In this document: piece by piece, positions 17,234 to 26,169 of the stretch
Position numbering within the stretch: the first letter of the stretch is position 1
Layout: each line of letters starts with the position of its first letter
Assembly (NCBI RefSeq): GCF_001304615.2
Contig: NZ_CP032683.1
Coordinates: forward strand, 2,976,001-3,040,000
Direction of reading: 5' to 3'
DNA length: 64,000 bases
DNA from: Methanosarcina flavescens
GTDB lineage: Archaea; Halobacteriota; Methanosarcinia; Methanosarcinales; Methanosarcinaceae
The notes under the pieces: model-generated
The model's database searches: none
Told to the model about the DNA's origin: nothing
What the model saw: the letters and a program-made list of their open reading frames with translations, nothing else
Translations under genes and position numbers: made by a program

Positions 17234-18688
17234 ATGAAAAAATACGATGTAATTATTGTCGGGGCGGGGATAAGCGGGCTTCTGGCGGCGCTGACGCTTT
17301 CAAAGCATGGGAAAAAGGTCCTTGTTCTTGAAAAAAGACAGCATCTGGGTGGAAACTGCAACAGCTACATGGTAGACGGCTATCAGGTGGACACTGGAGC
17401 ACACGCGATAACTCATCTGACTGAAGGACCTCTTAAAAGGCTGATGGATAACTACTTTGATTTTTTGCCTGTATTCGAGGACTACGGAAATTACTATGTC
17501 AGGACTGAAAACGCACTTGTTAAGGTTCCTTCTAACCTTAAAGATTTCGTAACTTTTGATGTGCTTCCGAGAAAGGATAGAGTCCTGCTTTCACAAACCC
17601 TGACAAAAGCTCTTACCCTTTCTTCATTCGGGATAGACCTTTCTGACAAGTCAGTGTATGATTTCCTGCCTAAAGGCCTTTCAAAGGAAACTTATGATTT
17701 CGTGGATACGATATCGGCTTTCCTATCAGGCCGGTCAATGAAAGAAACCTCTGCCCAGCGAGTTCTGTCAGGAAGCAGCTTTGTCAGGGACAGCATTACC
17801 CAGGAACAATTTGATGCGATGATCGGCAGACTGGAACCAAAAAAACGGCAATCAACGGAGTCCATCCTTGCCTCGATCCTTCCATCTCATCTTCACGCTT
17901 CCCTGCAGGCCAGAATGACCAAGGTTACCCAGCCTTTTACTTCCCTGGAGAGACTTGCAACGAATGAGGTGAACTACTCTCAGGGCTACCCAAGAAAAGG
18001 CTTAAAAGCCTTGCTCAACGCCATTCTTTATTCTCTGCCCGAGACCGTAGAGATCAAAAAAGAATGTGAGGTCAAATCCATCCTTATACAGGACGAAAAA
18101 GTTTCAGGCGTGGAAGCCGACGAAATTTATGTATCTGACCTTGTTATTTATACAGGCTTTGCAACCGAGCTTCCCAGACTTATAAAAGATCTCCCCCGAG
18201 AGTATATTGAAAATCTGGAAGGTATAGTCCACAGCAAAAGCCTGACCATCTGGTTGGGACTGGAAAGAGAGCTTCCCGAGTTCAATTACACAGGTTCAGA
18301 AATCTGGTTCAAAGATTTTGCTTACTGGGCAATGCCTATCAGTAACTATGACCCTTCGCTTGCCCCCAAGGATAAACAGCTTATAGGCTTTTCTTTCGTT
18401 ATCGATGAGAATAAAAGCGAGGAGAAGGAGCTTAAGAAGGCTTACGAAATGATTTTCCGTGCCCATCCTGATCTGGAGAAGCATATAGAGATGCAGCACG
18501 AACAGATAATGATCCCGGAGAAAGCCGCAGTCACAATTAATGGGAAATTCGCAGATATTCGGACTCCGGTTAAAAATCTCTATATTGCAGGCACAGATAC
18601 TGATAAGCGCAGCATGGGGATTACCCGGGCCTCGTACTCGATCATCGAGCTTTTAAAGATCCTTAATGAGGACGGAAACCTTCATTAA
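17234..18688 (+). CDS. Phytoene-desaturase-like FAD oxidoreductase
   Basis: This 484-residue amine-oxidase/phytoene-desaturase-fold flavoprotein has an N-terminal dinucleotide site IIVGAGISGLLAALTLSKHG, followed by LEKRQHLGGNCNS. The C-terminal FAD block is NLYIAGTDTD, with SMGITRASYS after it. Homologues in Methanosarcina include the enzyme reported to be needed for hydroxyarchaeol formation (hydration of a geranylgeranyl double bond), and others involved in isoprenoid reduction. Which of these this copy represents cannot be decided here. Isoprenoid or lipid chemistry at the membrane is the best guess. The ATG at 17234 follows GAGGTAG at 17219-17225. Confidence 0.8.
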   Translation: MKKYDVIIVGAGISGLLAALTLSKHGKKVLVLEKRQHLGGNCNSYMVDGYQVDTGAHAITHLTEGPLKRLMDNYFDFLPVFEDYGNYYVRTENALVKVPSNLKDFVTFDVLPRKDRVLLSQTLTKALTLSSFGIDLSDKSVYDFLPKGLSKETYDFVDTISAFLSGRSMKETSAQRVLSGSSFVRDSITQEQFDAMIGRLEPKKRQSTESILASILPSHLHASLQARMTKVTQPFTSLERLATNEVNYSQGYPRKGLKALLNAILYSLPETVEIKKECEVKSILIQDEKVSGVEADEIYVSDLVIYTGFATELPRLIKDLPREYIENLEGIVHSKSLTIWLGLERELPEFNYTGSEIWFKDFAYWAMPISNYDPSLAPKDKQLIGFSFVIDENKSEEKELKKAYEMIFRAHPDLEKHIEMQHEQIMIPEKAAVTINGKFADIRTPVKNLYIAGTDTDKRSMGITRASYSIIELLKILNEDGNLH

Positions 18689-18785
18689 ACTCCTTGCTCC
18701 ATGTTAGAGCGGGAAAGGGATATGTTTTCGGGTTAAATTGAAGGGTAAATGGCAATTTCTCACATTTCAAGCAGGAGGGAATAAA

Positions 18786-19052
18786 ATTAGCAGCTTTTCA
18801 GGGTCCAAAGGAATCCTAAGCCTTATTTCAGGGATAATAAGTGTACTTATTTCCCTTTCTTTCTGGATCAGCGCAGGGAGCTTATTTTTAACCTCTTTCT
18901 CAATACCTTTTTCTATTCTTGGGATCCTGCTGGCCAGATCCCGGCTTAAAGAATTCGAAGACGCAATTGCAAAAGCAGGACTTACAGCAAGCGTTTTTGG
19001 TTTTCTGCTCAATATTGCGTCCTTTATCTTCTTCCTGGTTTTTTTTAGGTGA
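18786..19052 (+). CDS. Small DUF4190-like membrane protein, probable ATT start
   Basis: This is a protein of about 88 residues with two to three hydrophobic spans (about 10-32, 33-50 and 68-87). A short charged loop (LLARSRLKEFEDAIAKAG) lies between them, as in DUF4190-type small membrane proteins; the function is unknown. Start choice is odd. GGAGGG at 18774-18779 is a perfect ribosome site, and six bases later comes ATT AGC AGC in the protein's frame. No ATG, GTG or TTG follows before the first span. A TTG at 18738 is in frame but has no site before it. A 12-codon mini-frame starting at the ATG 18749 ends across the ribosome site, at 18784. Confidence 0.55.
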   Translation: MSSFSGSKGILSLISGIISVLISLSFWISAGSLFLTSFSIPFSILGILLARSRLKEFEDAIAKAGLTASVFGFLLNIASFIFFLVFFR

Positions 19053-19336
19053 GAGAGGCTTCAACCAAATTTTTTTCTTTTTTAATATTGTGCACTTTTA
19101 TAATATTTCTTTATATTTTTAATTTATGATTCGCATGGATAATATAAATTTCAAAAACTTATTATTTTGATAATCTCTATAGACCTTTTTAATGTCAGAT
19201 ATTTTCAGTCTAATACTTTTCAGGATTTTATTATTATTTCAAGGATTAAAAATCCTTAAACAGTGCTTTTTTCTCATGATAAAGCTAATATCCTCACATA
19301 TCTATACTTACTTGAGAGAGAACCTGGGGGCATGAA
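19053..19336. other. AT-rich spacer before the helical-repeat cluster
   Basis: There is no gene. It ends with GAGAGAACCTGGGGG just before the first repeat-protein start. Confidence 0.4.
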
Positions 19337-20218
19337 GTGATTCTACCGCTCGATGAAAATGAGGCTCTGGAACTGGGACTTAATCTGGTTGATGAGAAGA
19401 ATGAAGCCGAGATTAATGAAGTCCTTGACTATCTCTTCGAGCTTGTGTTGAAGTATGTAAAAGAAGGACAGGAAGATGACACAAAACGACTGATCGAATA
19501 TATTAAAAAGATAGGACAAGCGGCAGCTATTGCCGGGCTTGAGTCGATCGTTGTTAATACACTTCTACTTTTTCCTCAAGTTGCCAGAAAAGCATGCAAG
19601 CAGCATATGGAAAATGCACTTGTGAACATAGTACTCGCGTTTGGAGAAATTGGAAAGATCGCAGCGGGGAAAAAAATGGAAACTCCCGCAAAGATTGCAG
19701 CCTCCTGCCTTGGTGAGATGGGAAACACCGCGGCTTCCAGAAGAGCCAGAAAGGAAACAGTTGCAGTTATTTTTGCTCTTGGGGAAATTGGAAAAAGCGT
19801 TACATGGCAGAGATTGGGGGATGTCGCAAGCAGTACAGTAGCCCTTCTCGGGGAAACCGGAAAAGTTGCGGCAAGCCAGAAATTTGAGGATGCAGCATTG
19901 AATGCTGAGCTGTTGCTTCAGGAAATTGGAACAGGGGCTATTGAAAAAAACCTGAAAGAAACTGCGGATATAAGTGTTCGTTCTATCCGTGACATAGGAA
20001 AAACTGCAGACAGGCAGGGACTTAATAGGGCTTTACTCCAGGCAGCTTATTCACTTGAAACAATTAAATTTAATGCCGAGGATCGCTATCTGATGAGCGC
20101 ATCTATAATTGCCGAAGTGGCTCTCCTGCACTTTGAAAGATTGGAAATTCAAAGACTGGAAGACAAGCTGAATAAAATTTCCAGAGGGAGAAGGAAATAT
20201 CCAGGTATGGGATTATGA
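19337..20218 (+). CDS. 23-residue helical-repeat protein, paralogue A
   Basis: This 293-residue soluble protein has an N-terminal cap (about 1-47, ENEALELGLNLVDE) followed by about nine to ten tandem units of exactly 23 residues. The unit core is LGEIGKxAA, with an Ala-rich half before it and a Met/Leu-Glu pair at the end (for example ALVNIVLAFGEIGK). The last unit carries a distinct cap, YSLETIKFNAEDRYL, shared with paralogues B and C. The regular period predicts a helical solenoid, probably a protein-binding scaffold, but no function is known to me. The start is GTG at 19337, with GGGGG about 8 bases before it (19326-19330). It is the first of four paralogues in 7 kb. Confidence 0.75.
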   Translation: MILPLDENEALELGLNLVDEKNEAEINEVLDYLFELVLKYVKEGQEDDTKRLIEYIKKIGQAAAIAGLESIVVNTLLLFPQVARKACKQHMENALVNIVLAFGEIGKIAAGKKMETPAKIAASCLGEMGNTAASRRARKETVAVIFALGEIGKSVTWQRLGDVASSTVALLGETGKVAASQKFEDAALNAELLLQEIGTGAIEKNLKETADISVRSIRDIGKTADRQGLNRALLQAAYSLETIKFNAEDRYLMSASIIAEVALLHFERLEIQRLEDKLNKISRGRRKYPGMGL

Positions 20219-20399
20219 ACTTTTACGTTCAGGTTAATGAGTACTCTTATCAAGTCAAATTAAAGCAATCAGCTCAGTGTCAGTTAATCCAGGTGTAGAA
20301 TAGCAATATCTGCCTTCCTCCAGGGAAAGAAGTGAAGGAAAAATTATTTGGCTTTAAGATGCCTTTTCCCGAAATAAGAATTTAAGTGGGGTGTTCTGA

Positions 20400-21236
20400 A
20401 CGTCTATTTTAAACGAAGCTGGGGCAACAGACCTCGGGCTAACTTCAGTTAAGGATAATGATGAGCTTGGTGTGCTACGATCCATAGATTTCCTTACGGA
20501 ACGGGGGACCGAGTACATAAATAAGAAACTTGAGCCCGATGCAAAAAAGGCCATTATCAGTATAAGATATATAGGCAGCGCGGCTGTTTTCCAGAAAATG
20601 GAAACAGGGGTGTTTTTATCGCTTTTTTCACTTGGAAAGATGGCCAAAATTGCAAGAGAACAGGAGATGACCGATACCGGTTTAAGCATCCTTTATTCTC
20701 TATGCGCGATCGGGAAAGCGGCAGTTGGACAGAATATGGAGTCTGCTGTCAGGATTGCAGTCGCATACCTTGGGGAAATTGCAAATTCCGCATCGCTTCA
20801 GAAAACCGAGAGAGAGGCTCTGGTTGCGGCTCTGGCTATAGGGTCTATAGGAAAAGAAACTTTTGGACACCAGAGTATCAGAGTTCCGGGCAATGGAGGA
20901 TTTTTCCCTCCAAAATCATGTGTTATCTTATCCCAACCTCAAGGAAAAGATGTAATTGTCTTCTCAGGAGAATTTCCGGGCATTTTCAGCCTGTTTATTC
21001 AACAGGGAGCAGATACCGATATCCCTCTCAACACTCTTGCCCTCTCAGAAGATGAAATTTCTTACACGGACCTCAACGACTTCGAAAATATAATCATGAG
21101 AACTACCAATTCTCTGGATACGATGATTTTTGAGGTTAAAGAAAGGTTTTTAATAAGTCACATGCTTACGGCAAAACTTGCTCTGGACACTCTCAATGGT
21201 TCTGAATATATACATGAGGCTGAATCTCTGGATTAA
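20400..21236 (+). CDS. 23-residue helical-repeat protein, paralogue B, with ACG at the expected start
   Basis: This is a paralogue with about five regular 23-residue units (residues about 50-160 from 20400). A non-repetitive insert (about 165-230, rich in Pro/Gly, then acidic) follows, and then the shared C-terminal cap TNSLDTMIFEVKERFL. Similarity to paralogues C and D extends upstream of the first GTG (20472). The frame reads TSILNEAGATDLGL, aligning without a gap to MITLNEAEAVEVSL of C. The codon at the Met position is ACG (20400), preceded by GGGGTG at six bases. Either ACG is used, the start has been lost and GTG 20472 serves, or the base is a sequencing error. Confidence 0.65.
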   Translation, partial: TSILNEAGATDLGLTSVKDNDELGVLRSIDFLTERGTEYINKKLEPDAKKAIISIRYIGSAAVFQKMETGVFLSLFSLGKMAKIAREQEMTDTGLSILYSLCAIGKAAVGQNMESAVRIAVAYLGEIANSASLQKTEREALVAALAIGSIGKETFGHQSIRVPGNGGFFPPKSCVILSQPQGKDVIVFSGEFPGIFSLFIQQGADTDIPLNTLALSEDEISYTDLNDFENIIMRTTNSLDTMIFEVKERFLISHMLTAKLALDTLNGSEYIHEAESLD

Positions 21237-21784
21237 AAGTCTCGATAAAGCTTAATTGCAAGTTGCGCCAATAGCCTTGTCTGAGTTTCAGTCCAGGAAC
21301 TCCCTGGATTTCTGGTAAACTGTTAAACTCAACACAGCTGAAAAGGGTTTGAGTTACTGACCGGTTTTAAAAGCCAGGGTATCATCTTTTTTATAGACTA
21401 TATCGCCGAATAAAGAAAAAGCTATATACTAGCTATCTAGGATTACTTCACCGGCGGTTCTGCATGTCTCAATTATGATTTAACAATGAAATGCGAGTGC
21501 AAGCCATAACTTACAGAGTTGGAAAATGATTGAATAATGAATTTTCTACGCTTTTGAATTCTCAACTGATTACATTAAGTATTTACATTCGCAGACTACT
21601 GGAAGTAATGCTAGTTCTGATTATTCTTTAAAAATACTAAGAATTTTAGAATTTAAGGCTCATTTTTCAGAATATATATTTCCAAATGATTTTATTATTC
21701 CAATTTATTATTCTTACATGTTGTAATAAGATCGGGATTTATTTTTTACCGGGGTAACTTTACCAATCAGGGGGTTATTGGTTC
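21237..21784. other. Intergenic region, 548 bases
   Basis: AT-rich with no supported gene. It includes the promoter region of the NosD-thioredoxin gene and a GGGG ribosome site near 21771. Confidence 0.45.
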
Positions 21785-23287
21785 ATGAAAGGCGAGTTAG
21801 TTCAGATTATTCTCATAATTTTTCTTATTATGCTTGGGACAGCCGTAACCCAGGGTGATGCTTCTGTTATTATAGTAAATAACAGTGGGGAAGGAAACTA
21901 TACTTCGATCCAGGAAGCTGTCAGGAATGCACAGCACGGAGATACAATTCTTGTAAGCCCTGGAGTATACAGGGAAAATATAAAAGTAGATAAGGAGCTC
22001 ACAATTCTCTCATATTCTACTCTTTCAGGCAGCCAGACTAACCGTACCTATGTTATAGGCGCAATGCCTGGCAATGCTGTCTTCAATATCAGCACAGACA
22101 ACGTGACAATAGAAGGTTTTCATATTGCAGGAGATCCTTCTGGTACGGATAAGTACGGAAATGCAGGGTTTTACCTTGAAAGTGTGCGGAACTGTTCATT
22201 ACGCAATAACACGCTGATGCTTAATGATCTGGGCATTGTTCTCAAGAATTCTCAGGGCAACTATCTTGAAGGAAACCTTGTAAGTCTTGGAAGTAAGGGA
22301 ATTACACTTGACAATTCTGAGGATAATGTACTGTCAGATAATCTGGTATTGAGAAACGACCAGGGAGTTTCGTTGAACAATTCCTTTAACAATACTCTTA
22401 TTAACAATACTGCAGATTCAAACGAAATAGGTATCTTCCTGAAAATGTCACAGGGGAATGAACTTGCTTACAATCTCGTTTTGAAAAATAAATACGGAAT
22501 TCGGGGTCATTCGGCAGGGACAAATATTCTGACCAGTAATAATCTGTACCTCAACGACGTTGGAGTACATCTTAGCGATTCATCTAACAATTCACTCTAT
22601 GGGAATGAATTTATTAATGTGGCCAATGCCATAGATGAAGGAAGGAATATCTGGAACAGCAGTTCGGCAGGTAATTTCTGGGATAATCATGAGAGGACAG
22701 AAGCTGATGAAAACGGCATAATAGGCACTCCCTATGTTATTAACAGGACTAGAGGGACTGCAGACTATATGCCTCTGGTAAACAGGCTTTCATCAGATGA
22801 CAGCTCACAGAATCGGAACATCAAAGATAATACATTATCTATCCTGTTTAATAAGAAATACCCTCCGATTTTCCCGCGTACCCGGGAAAAAGGAATTGTT
22901 ATCGAGACGATTGAACTTGAGCAGATAAACAAATCCCTTGATGAAGGACCGGTTTTTTTGAGACTCGGAGCTGAATGGTGCAGCGCCTGCCAGTCCATGA
23001 GACCTATCCTTGATGAGCTGGCAGCCGAGTACGGAGAAAATGCAACGATTATGTCTATAAACATAAACCAGAACATCCAGCTTGCGACCTATTTTGATGT
23101 CGGCTATATCCCTGACTCTACCGTAATTATGGGCATTGAGAATGGAAAGTACATTTATATGCAGCCAGATGGGAATATAACCACAGACAGAGTCAGCGCA
23201 AGAATTGTAGGATTACAGAATAAGGATGAATATGAAAAAGTTCTGAAACACGCCCTTGCCTATGAAGAAAAAAGAAAAACCGTATAA
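21785..23287 (+). CDS. Exported NosD-like beta-helix protein fused to a thioredoxin domain
   Basis: A signal peptide or anchor (about 5-25) precedes a right-handed parallel beta-helix of the NosD/CASH type (about 30-340). Its repeats of about 23 residues include NTLMLNDLGIVLKNSQGNYL and SNNSLYGN. A linker of about 40 residues and a thioredoxin-like domain (about 385-495) follow, with WCSAC at the redox site and YIPDS carrying the expected proline. The fusion suggests an extracytoplasmic protein that binds a glycan or surface partner and carries out disulfide or heme/metal redox chemistry. I know no characterised protein with this pair of domains. It sits between helical-repeat paralogues B and C, all on the same strand, but gaps of 548 and 302 bases argue against a single tight operon. 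Confidence 0.8.
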   Translation: MKGELVQIILIIFLIMLGTAVTQGDASVIIVNNSGEGNYTSIQEAVRNAQHGDTILVSPGVYRENIKVDKELTILSYSTLSGSQTNRTYVIGAMPGNAVFNISTDNVTIEGFHIAGDPSGTDKYGNAGFYLESVRNCSLRNNTLMLNDLGIVLKNSQGNYLEGNLVSLGSKGITLDNSEDNVLSDNLVLRNDQGVSLNNSFNNTLINNTADSNEIGIFLKMSQGNELAYNLVLKNKYGIRGHSAGTNILTSNNLYLNDVGVHLSDSSNNSLYGNEFINVANAIDEGRNIWNSSSAGNFWDNHERTEADENGIIGTPYVINRTRGTADYMPLVNRLSSDDSSQNRNIKDNTLSILFNKKYPPIFPRTREKGIVIETIELEQINKSLDEGPVFLRLGAEWCSACQSMRPILDELAAEYGENATIMSININQNIQLATYFDVGYIPDSTVIMGIENGKYIYMQPDGNITTDRVSARIVGLQNKDEYEKVLKHALAYEEKRKTV

Positions 23288-23589
23288 ATGGAATCTCTGG
23301 CAAAGTAGACTTAATCTAAACTCGACTTCAAAACCTGAGATTCCATAAAAACGGAAAATACTCTTTTAAATGAACTGCCTCGATTACAAAATAGTAACAC
23401 TAATAATCTCGTAACTTCATAGAGTAAGCCGGTCTTTATTACCTGTACGGGCTATAGGCTCTACGCAAAATTTACAACCGATAGGATGCGAAGAATGCGA
23501 AGCAGCAATTGAAAAATTACAGGGAAAGACCTAGACTTAAAGTGTTATGACTTAAAGTGTTATATCATAAATAAAGAGGGGCAAAAAGG
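23288..23589. other. Spacer with a possible thioredoxin-fold remnant
   Basis: A frame from about 23420 to 23534 ends in PIGCEECEAAIEKLQGKT and stop. The C-x-x-C followed by EAA-x-x-KL looks like the start of a redox or metal domain. It has no start codon with a ribosome site, so it is either a gene fragment or chance. Confidence 0.3.
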
Positions 23590-24474
23590 ATGATTACATT
23601 AAATGAGGCAGAGGCAGTTGAAGTAAGTTTATCTGCAGTTGACGAAGGAGATGAGACCAGAGCTTTCCAGGCTCTGGACTCCCTTACAGGGATTGCGGCA
23701 GATTTCCTTTCTGAAAATGAAGAGGCAGATGCCGAGAGAGTTATTCTATCAATTGAGAATGCTGCACAGGCAGCTGCAGAAAGAGATATGGAACTTGTTA
23801 CCATTAATTCTATTCTGTCCCTCGGGAAACTGGCAAGGGCAGCAGCAGATAAAGGATTAGAGTCCGCCCTGGGCAGAGCCTTTATAGCAATAGGAAAATT
23901 GGGAGAAGCTGCTGCTGCACATTCGCTTGAAGCAGGCTCTAAGGTCGCTGCTTCAACCCTTCTGGAGATCTGGAAGTTTTCCTCCGAATCGTGGGATCAG
24001 GAAAAAGTAATTACCTTCTCTTTGCTTTTTAAAGAGATAGGAGCCTCTGCTGCCAGAAGTGGTGTGGAGGAAGTCGTGCTCAGTGCAGTTACAGGTCTAG
24101 GTGAACTCGGAAAAAAGACTGCAGCAGATAGCCTTGAACTTGAGACTGTCAGTACTCTGCTTTTGCTTGAGGAAATAGGCAAGCTTGCCGCAGAGAGTTA
24201 CTTTGACGAAGCCCTTAGTTCAACAGCGCTTTCCATAGAAGAAATTGGAAAAATATGTAAAAAGAAGGGGCTCAGTGACGCGGTCTTGCAGTGCCAGTGG
24301 GCACTTGAGACATTGCGCATTCAGGCTGAGGAAAAACTGCTAAATAACTCTTCAGTAGTGGCGGAAATGGCTCTGGATAATTTCACAGACATAGGCTATA
24401 ATGAATCTGAGGAAAAGTTGGAGAAGTTTCAGGAAATAAAAGCCCTTCAGAAAAAAATTCAATCTAACCTGTAA
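23590..24474 (+). CDS. 23-residue helical-repeat protein, paralogue C
   Basis: This 294-residue paralogue of A has the same plan: N-cap (LNEAEAVEVSLSAVDEGDE), about nine 23-residue units with cores such as LGELGKKTA and IEEIGKICKK, then the C-cap WALETLRIQAEEKLL. The C-terminus is a short charged helix (EEKLEKFQEIKALQKK). The units are Ala/Ser-rich and lack Trp except for two, as expected of packed helices. No signal peptide or membrane helix is present, so it should be cytoplasmic. The ATG at 23590 follows AAAGAGGGGCAAAAAGG, which supplies a ribosome site. Confidence 0.75.
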   Translation: MITLNEAEAVEVSLSAVDEGDETRAFQALDSLTGIAADFLSENEEADAERVILSIENAAQAAAERDMELVTINSILSLGKLARAAADKGLESALGRAFIAIGKLGEAAAAHSLEAGSKVAASTLLEIWKFSSESWDQEKVITFSLLFKEIGASAARSGVEEVVLSAVTGLGELGKKTAADSLELETVSTLLLLEEIGKLAAESYFDEALSSTALSIEEIGKICKKKGLSDAVLQCQWALETLRIQAEEKLLNNSSVVAEMALDNFTDIGYNESEEKLEKFQEIKALQKKIQSNL

Positions 24475-24487
24475 ATACAGGGCAGAA

Positions 24488-24530
24488 TGGCTATGTGATC
24501 AGGTTATTACAGTAACTTTTTACATAGCCA
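24488..24530. terminator. Inverted repeat after paralogue C
   Basis: TGGCTATGT (24488-24496) pairs with ACATAGCCA (24522-24530) across a 25-base loop that includes five T. It begins 14 bases after the stop codon, so a transcript-end role is plausible. Confidence 0.4.
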
Positions 24531-24664
24531 AATCTCTACATAACCAAAATCTTAATATAACAGAGTTTTGGTTCTAATTAACAGTCTGATTTACCCCAGC
24601 TTTACACTTTCTTATAACTTTCTATTTTAGATATAACTGCCTTGTTCTCGATTTTTCTTTCAGT

Positions 24665-24787
24665 TTTCGAATCATATCCGGGAACTTGAAAGATGCTCTA
24701 AAGAAGCACGGCTTGTCAAAGCTGAGAGAAGTGCCCGACAACTATTTGAAGATTTCTTACTTACTTGAAACCATAAGATTTAAATAA
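24665..24787 (+). pseudogene. Remnant of a fifth helical-repeat paralogue (C-terminal cap)
   Basis: A frame without start reads LKDALKKHGLSKLRE...KISYLLETIRFK and stops at 24787. It lines up with the end of paralogue C (KKKGLSDAVLQCQWALETLRI) and with YSLETIKF of A. Only the last unit or two survive, and the rest of the gene is gone or unrecognisable. This shows that the family has undergone local duplication and loss. Confidence 0.6.
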
Positions 24788-24912
24788 ATTATTGAAGTAT
24801 TTCTCTAAAACAAAATATCGCTTTGTTGATAAATGTTTGAGATTTCGAAGTGTAGTAACCGTATTCATCTTCCATATCTTGCTGTGCACTCAGTACTCAA
24901 CACAGTTGGTCA

Positions 24913-24951
24913 GGTAGGAGGAAGGTAAGGAGTTGAACCCTTCCTCCTACC
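24913..24951. ncRNA. Perfect 13-base hairpin, first of a pair
   Basis: GGTAGGAGGAAGG (24913-24925) and CCTTCCTCCTACC (24939-24951) are exact complements around a 13-base loop. The 3' arm can also pair with GGAGG at 24954-24958 (CCTCC-TACCAT-GGAGG), giving a possible alternative fold. With the next hairpin, 16 bases away, this suggests a structured RNA or regulatory leader. The strand is not determined. Confidence 0.45.
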
Positions 24952-24966
24952 ATGGAGGTTGGTCTT

Positions 24967-25004
24967 ACTCATGCAGGAGAATATGCCAGAAAACCTGCAT
25001 GAGT
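24967..25004. ncRNA. Perfect 11-base hairpin, second of a pair
   Basis: ACTCATGCAGG (24967-24977) and CCTGCATGAGT (24994-25004) are exact complements around a 16-base loop, followed on the forward strand by TTTTCTGTT. The forward orientation would place the T-run at the 3' end, like a small RNA terminator. Confidence 0.45.
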
Positions 25005-25383
25005 TTTCTGTTCATATGATATATATTATGTATGAAATGCATATAACTTTTTCTATTTTATCAATATGTAAATTACACGGATAGTTCATCCATACCATTT
25101 TTGAAAAGAATATAAGATAATCTTAAAGAGATAATATATAGTAACTATTTACTATTGATAAGCGATTTATCTAACCGGCTTATCTGTTTCATCAACTTTT
25201 AAAATCTCTATTTTTCAAACTTTTACATGTTCTAATCAGTTTTTACAGGTAATTTGCTAATTAAGCAGAACCCTAAAAGTTTTCTATTCATTTTCCGGCT
25301 TTTTAAAAGACTTTTTTAAAATAATTCCTCTGAAATTTCCAATATACTTTTAAAATTATAGGAAGCCTAATATCCAAGTAAAC

Positions 25384-25396
25384 CTATATAAATAAT
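25384..25396 (+). promoter_or_regulatory. TATA box before paralogue D
   Basis: CCTATATAAATAA fits the archaeal TATA consensus and lies about 60 bases before the ATG at 25453. That predicts a leader of roughly 35-40 bases. Confidence 0.5.
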
Positions 25397-25452
25397 TAAA
25401 CTCTTAAAATGCGAAAACTTTTTAAAGGATTTTACTGGAAAGGGGTTTTAAT

Positions 25453-26169
25453 ATGTTCTCAATGAACGAACAAAAGGCTATTGAACTTGGAGAATCTGGA
25501 GAGCGAGCGATAAGAGAACAGAATGAATATGATGCGCTCCAATTTGTTGACTATCTCCGGGAATTCGGGGAAGAGCTACTTGAGGCAGATCTAGAGAAGG
25601 ATTTAAAAAGAGTCATTATCTCAATCCGGAACATTGGCAATAAAGCTATCCAGAAAAAGATCGATAACGTTGCGTCCACCGCTCTTAGTGACCTTAAATC
25701 TCTTTCTGAAACTGCACTTGACAAGAACTTCTCAAACGCAATGTGGTCTTTTTCAAAAGCTATACAGGAGATTGGAAAAGGAGCAGTACAGTTTCAGATG
25801 CTTGAACCTGCCCAAATTGCTCTCGATGCGCTTAAGATGATAGGTCTGGGCGCAGTTGAAAAGAAAATGGAGGTCGTAACCTTGTGGACGACCCTGGCTC
25901 TTGAGGAAATGGCTTACCTTGCAAACCGGCAACAGCTTGAAGATTTCAACAAGGCAGCAATAGACGCCAGAGAAGAGATTATAGAAGCCTCAGAATTATC
26001 TAATTTCAAGACAAGAGAGGAAATAGAAAAATATCCCCAGCTCATTGCCCAGACTGTAAGTCAATATTCAGAACTCCAGAACCTCCAGCCTGCAGGCTAT
26101 GCAGCCAGGCCCAATGAAGAGTTCACAGAAGAGGAGTTCTTTGAGGACGAAGGAGATACTGGGGAGTAG
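25453..26169 (+). CDS. 23-residue helical-repeat protein, paralogue D, ending in TAG
   Basis: This 238-residue paralogue has the N-cap (MFSMNEQKAIELGE) and about six 23-residue units (for example KRVIISIRNIGNKA and FSKAIQEIGKGAV). It then departs from the shared C-cap into a disordered, acidic tail (EEFTEEEFFEDEGDTGE). The ribosome site is GGAAAGGGG at 25438-25446. The stop is TAG. Immediately after it the frame stays open for 11 codons (EPETEAAKKEK) to TGA at 26205, continuing the charged character of the tail. Methanosarcina can read TAG as pyrrolysine, so a 250-residue form is possible. Confidence 0.75.
   Translation: MFSMNEQKAIELGESGERAIREQNEYDALQFVDYLREFGEELLEADLEKDLKRVIISIRNIGNKAIQKKIDNVASTALSDLKSLSETALDKNFSNAMWSFSKAIQEIGKGAVQFQMLEPAQIALDALKMIGLGAVEKKMEVVTLWTTLALEEMAYLANRQQLEDFNKAAIDAREEIIEASELSNFKTREEIEKYPQLIAQTVSQYSELQNLQPAGYAARPNEEFTEEEFFEDEGDTGE

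Larger units (their letters stand above)
24475..25452. other. Long intergenic region with remnant and hairpins
   Basis: This 978-base gap is not empty. It holds a weak inverted repeat after gene C (24488-24530), a remnant of a fifth repeat protein ending at 24787, two perfect hairpins (24913-24951 and 24967-25004), and a TATA box at 25384-25396 before gene D. Confidence 0.6.
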
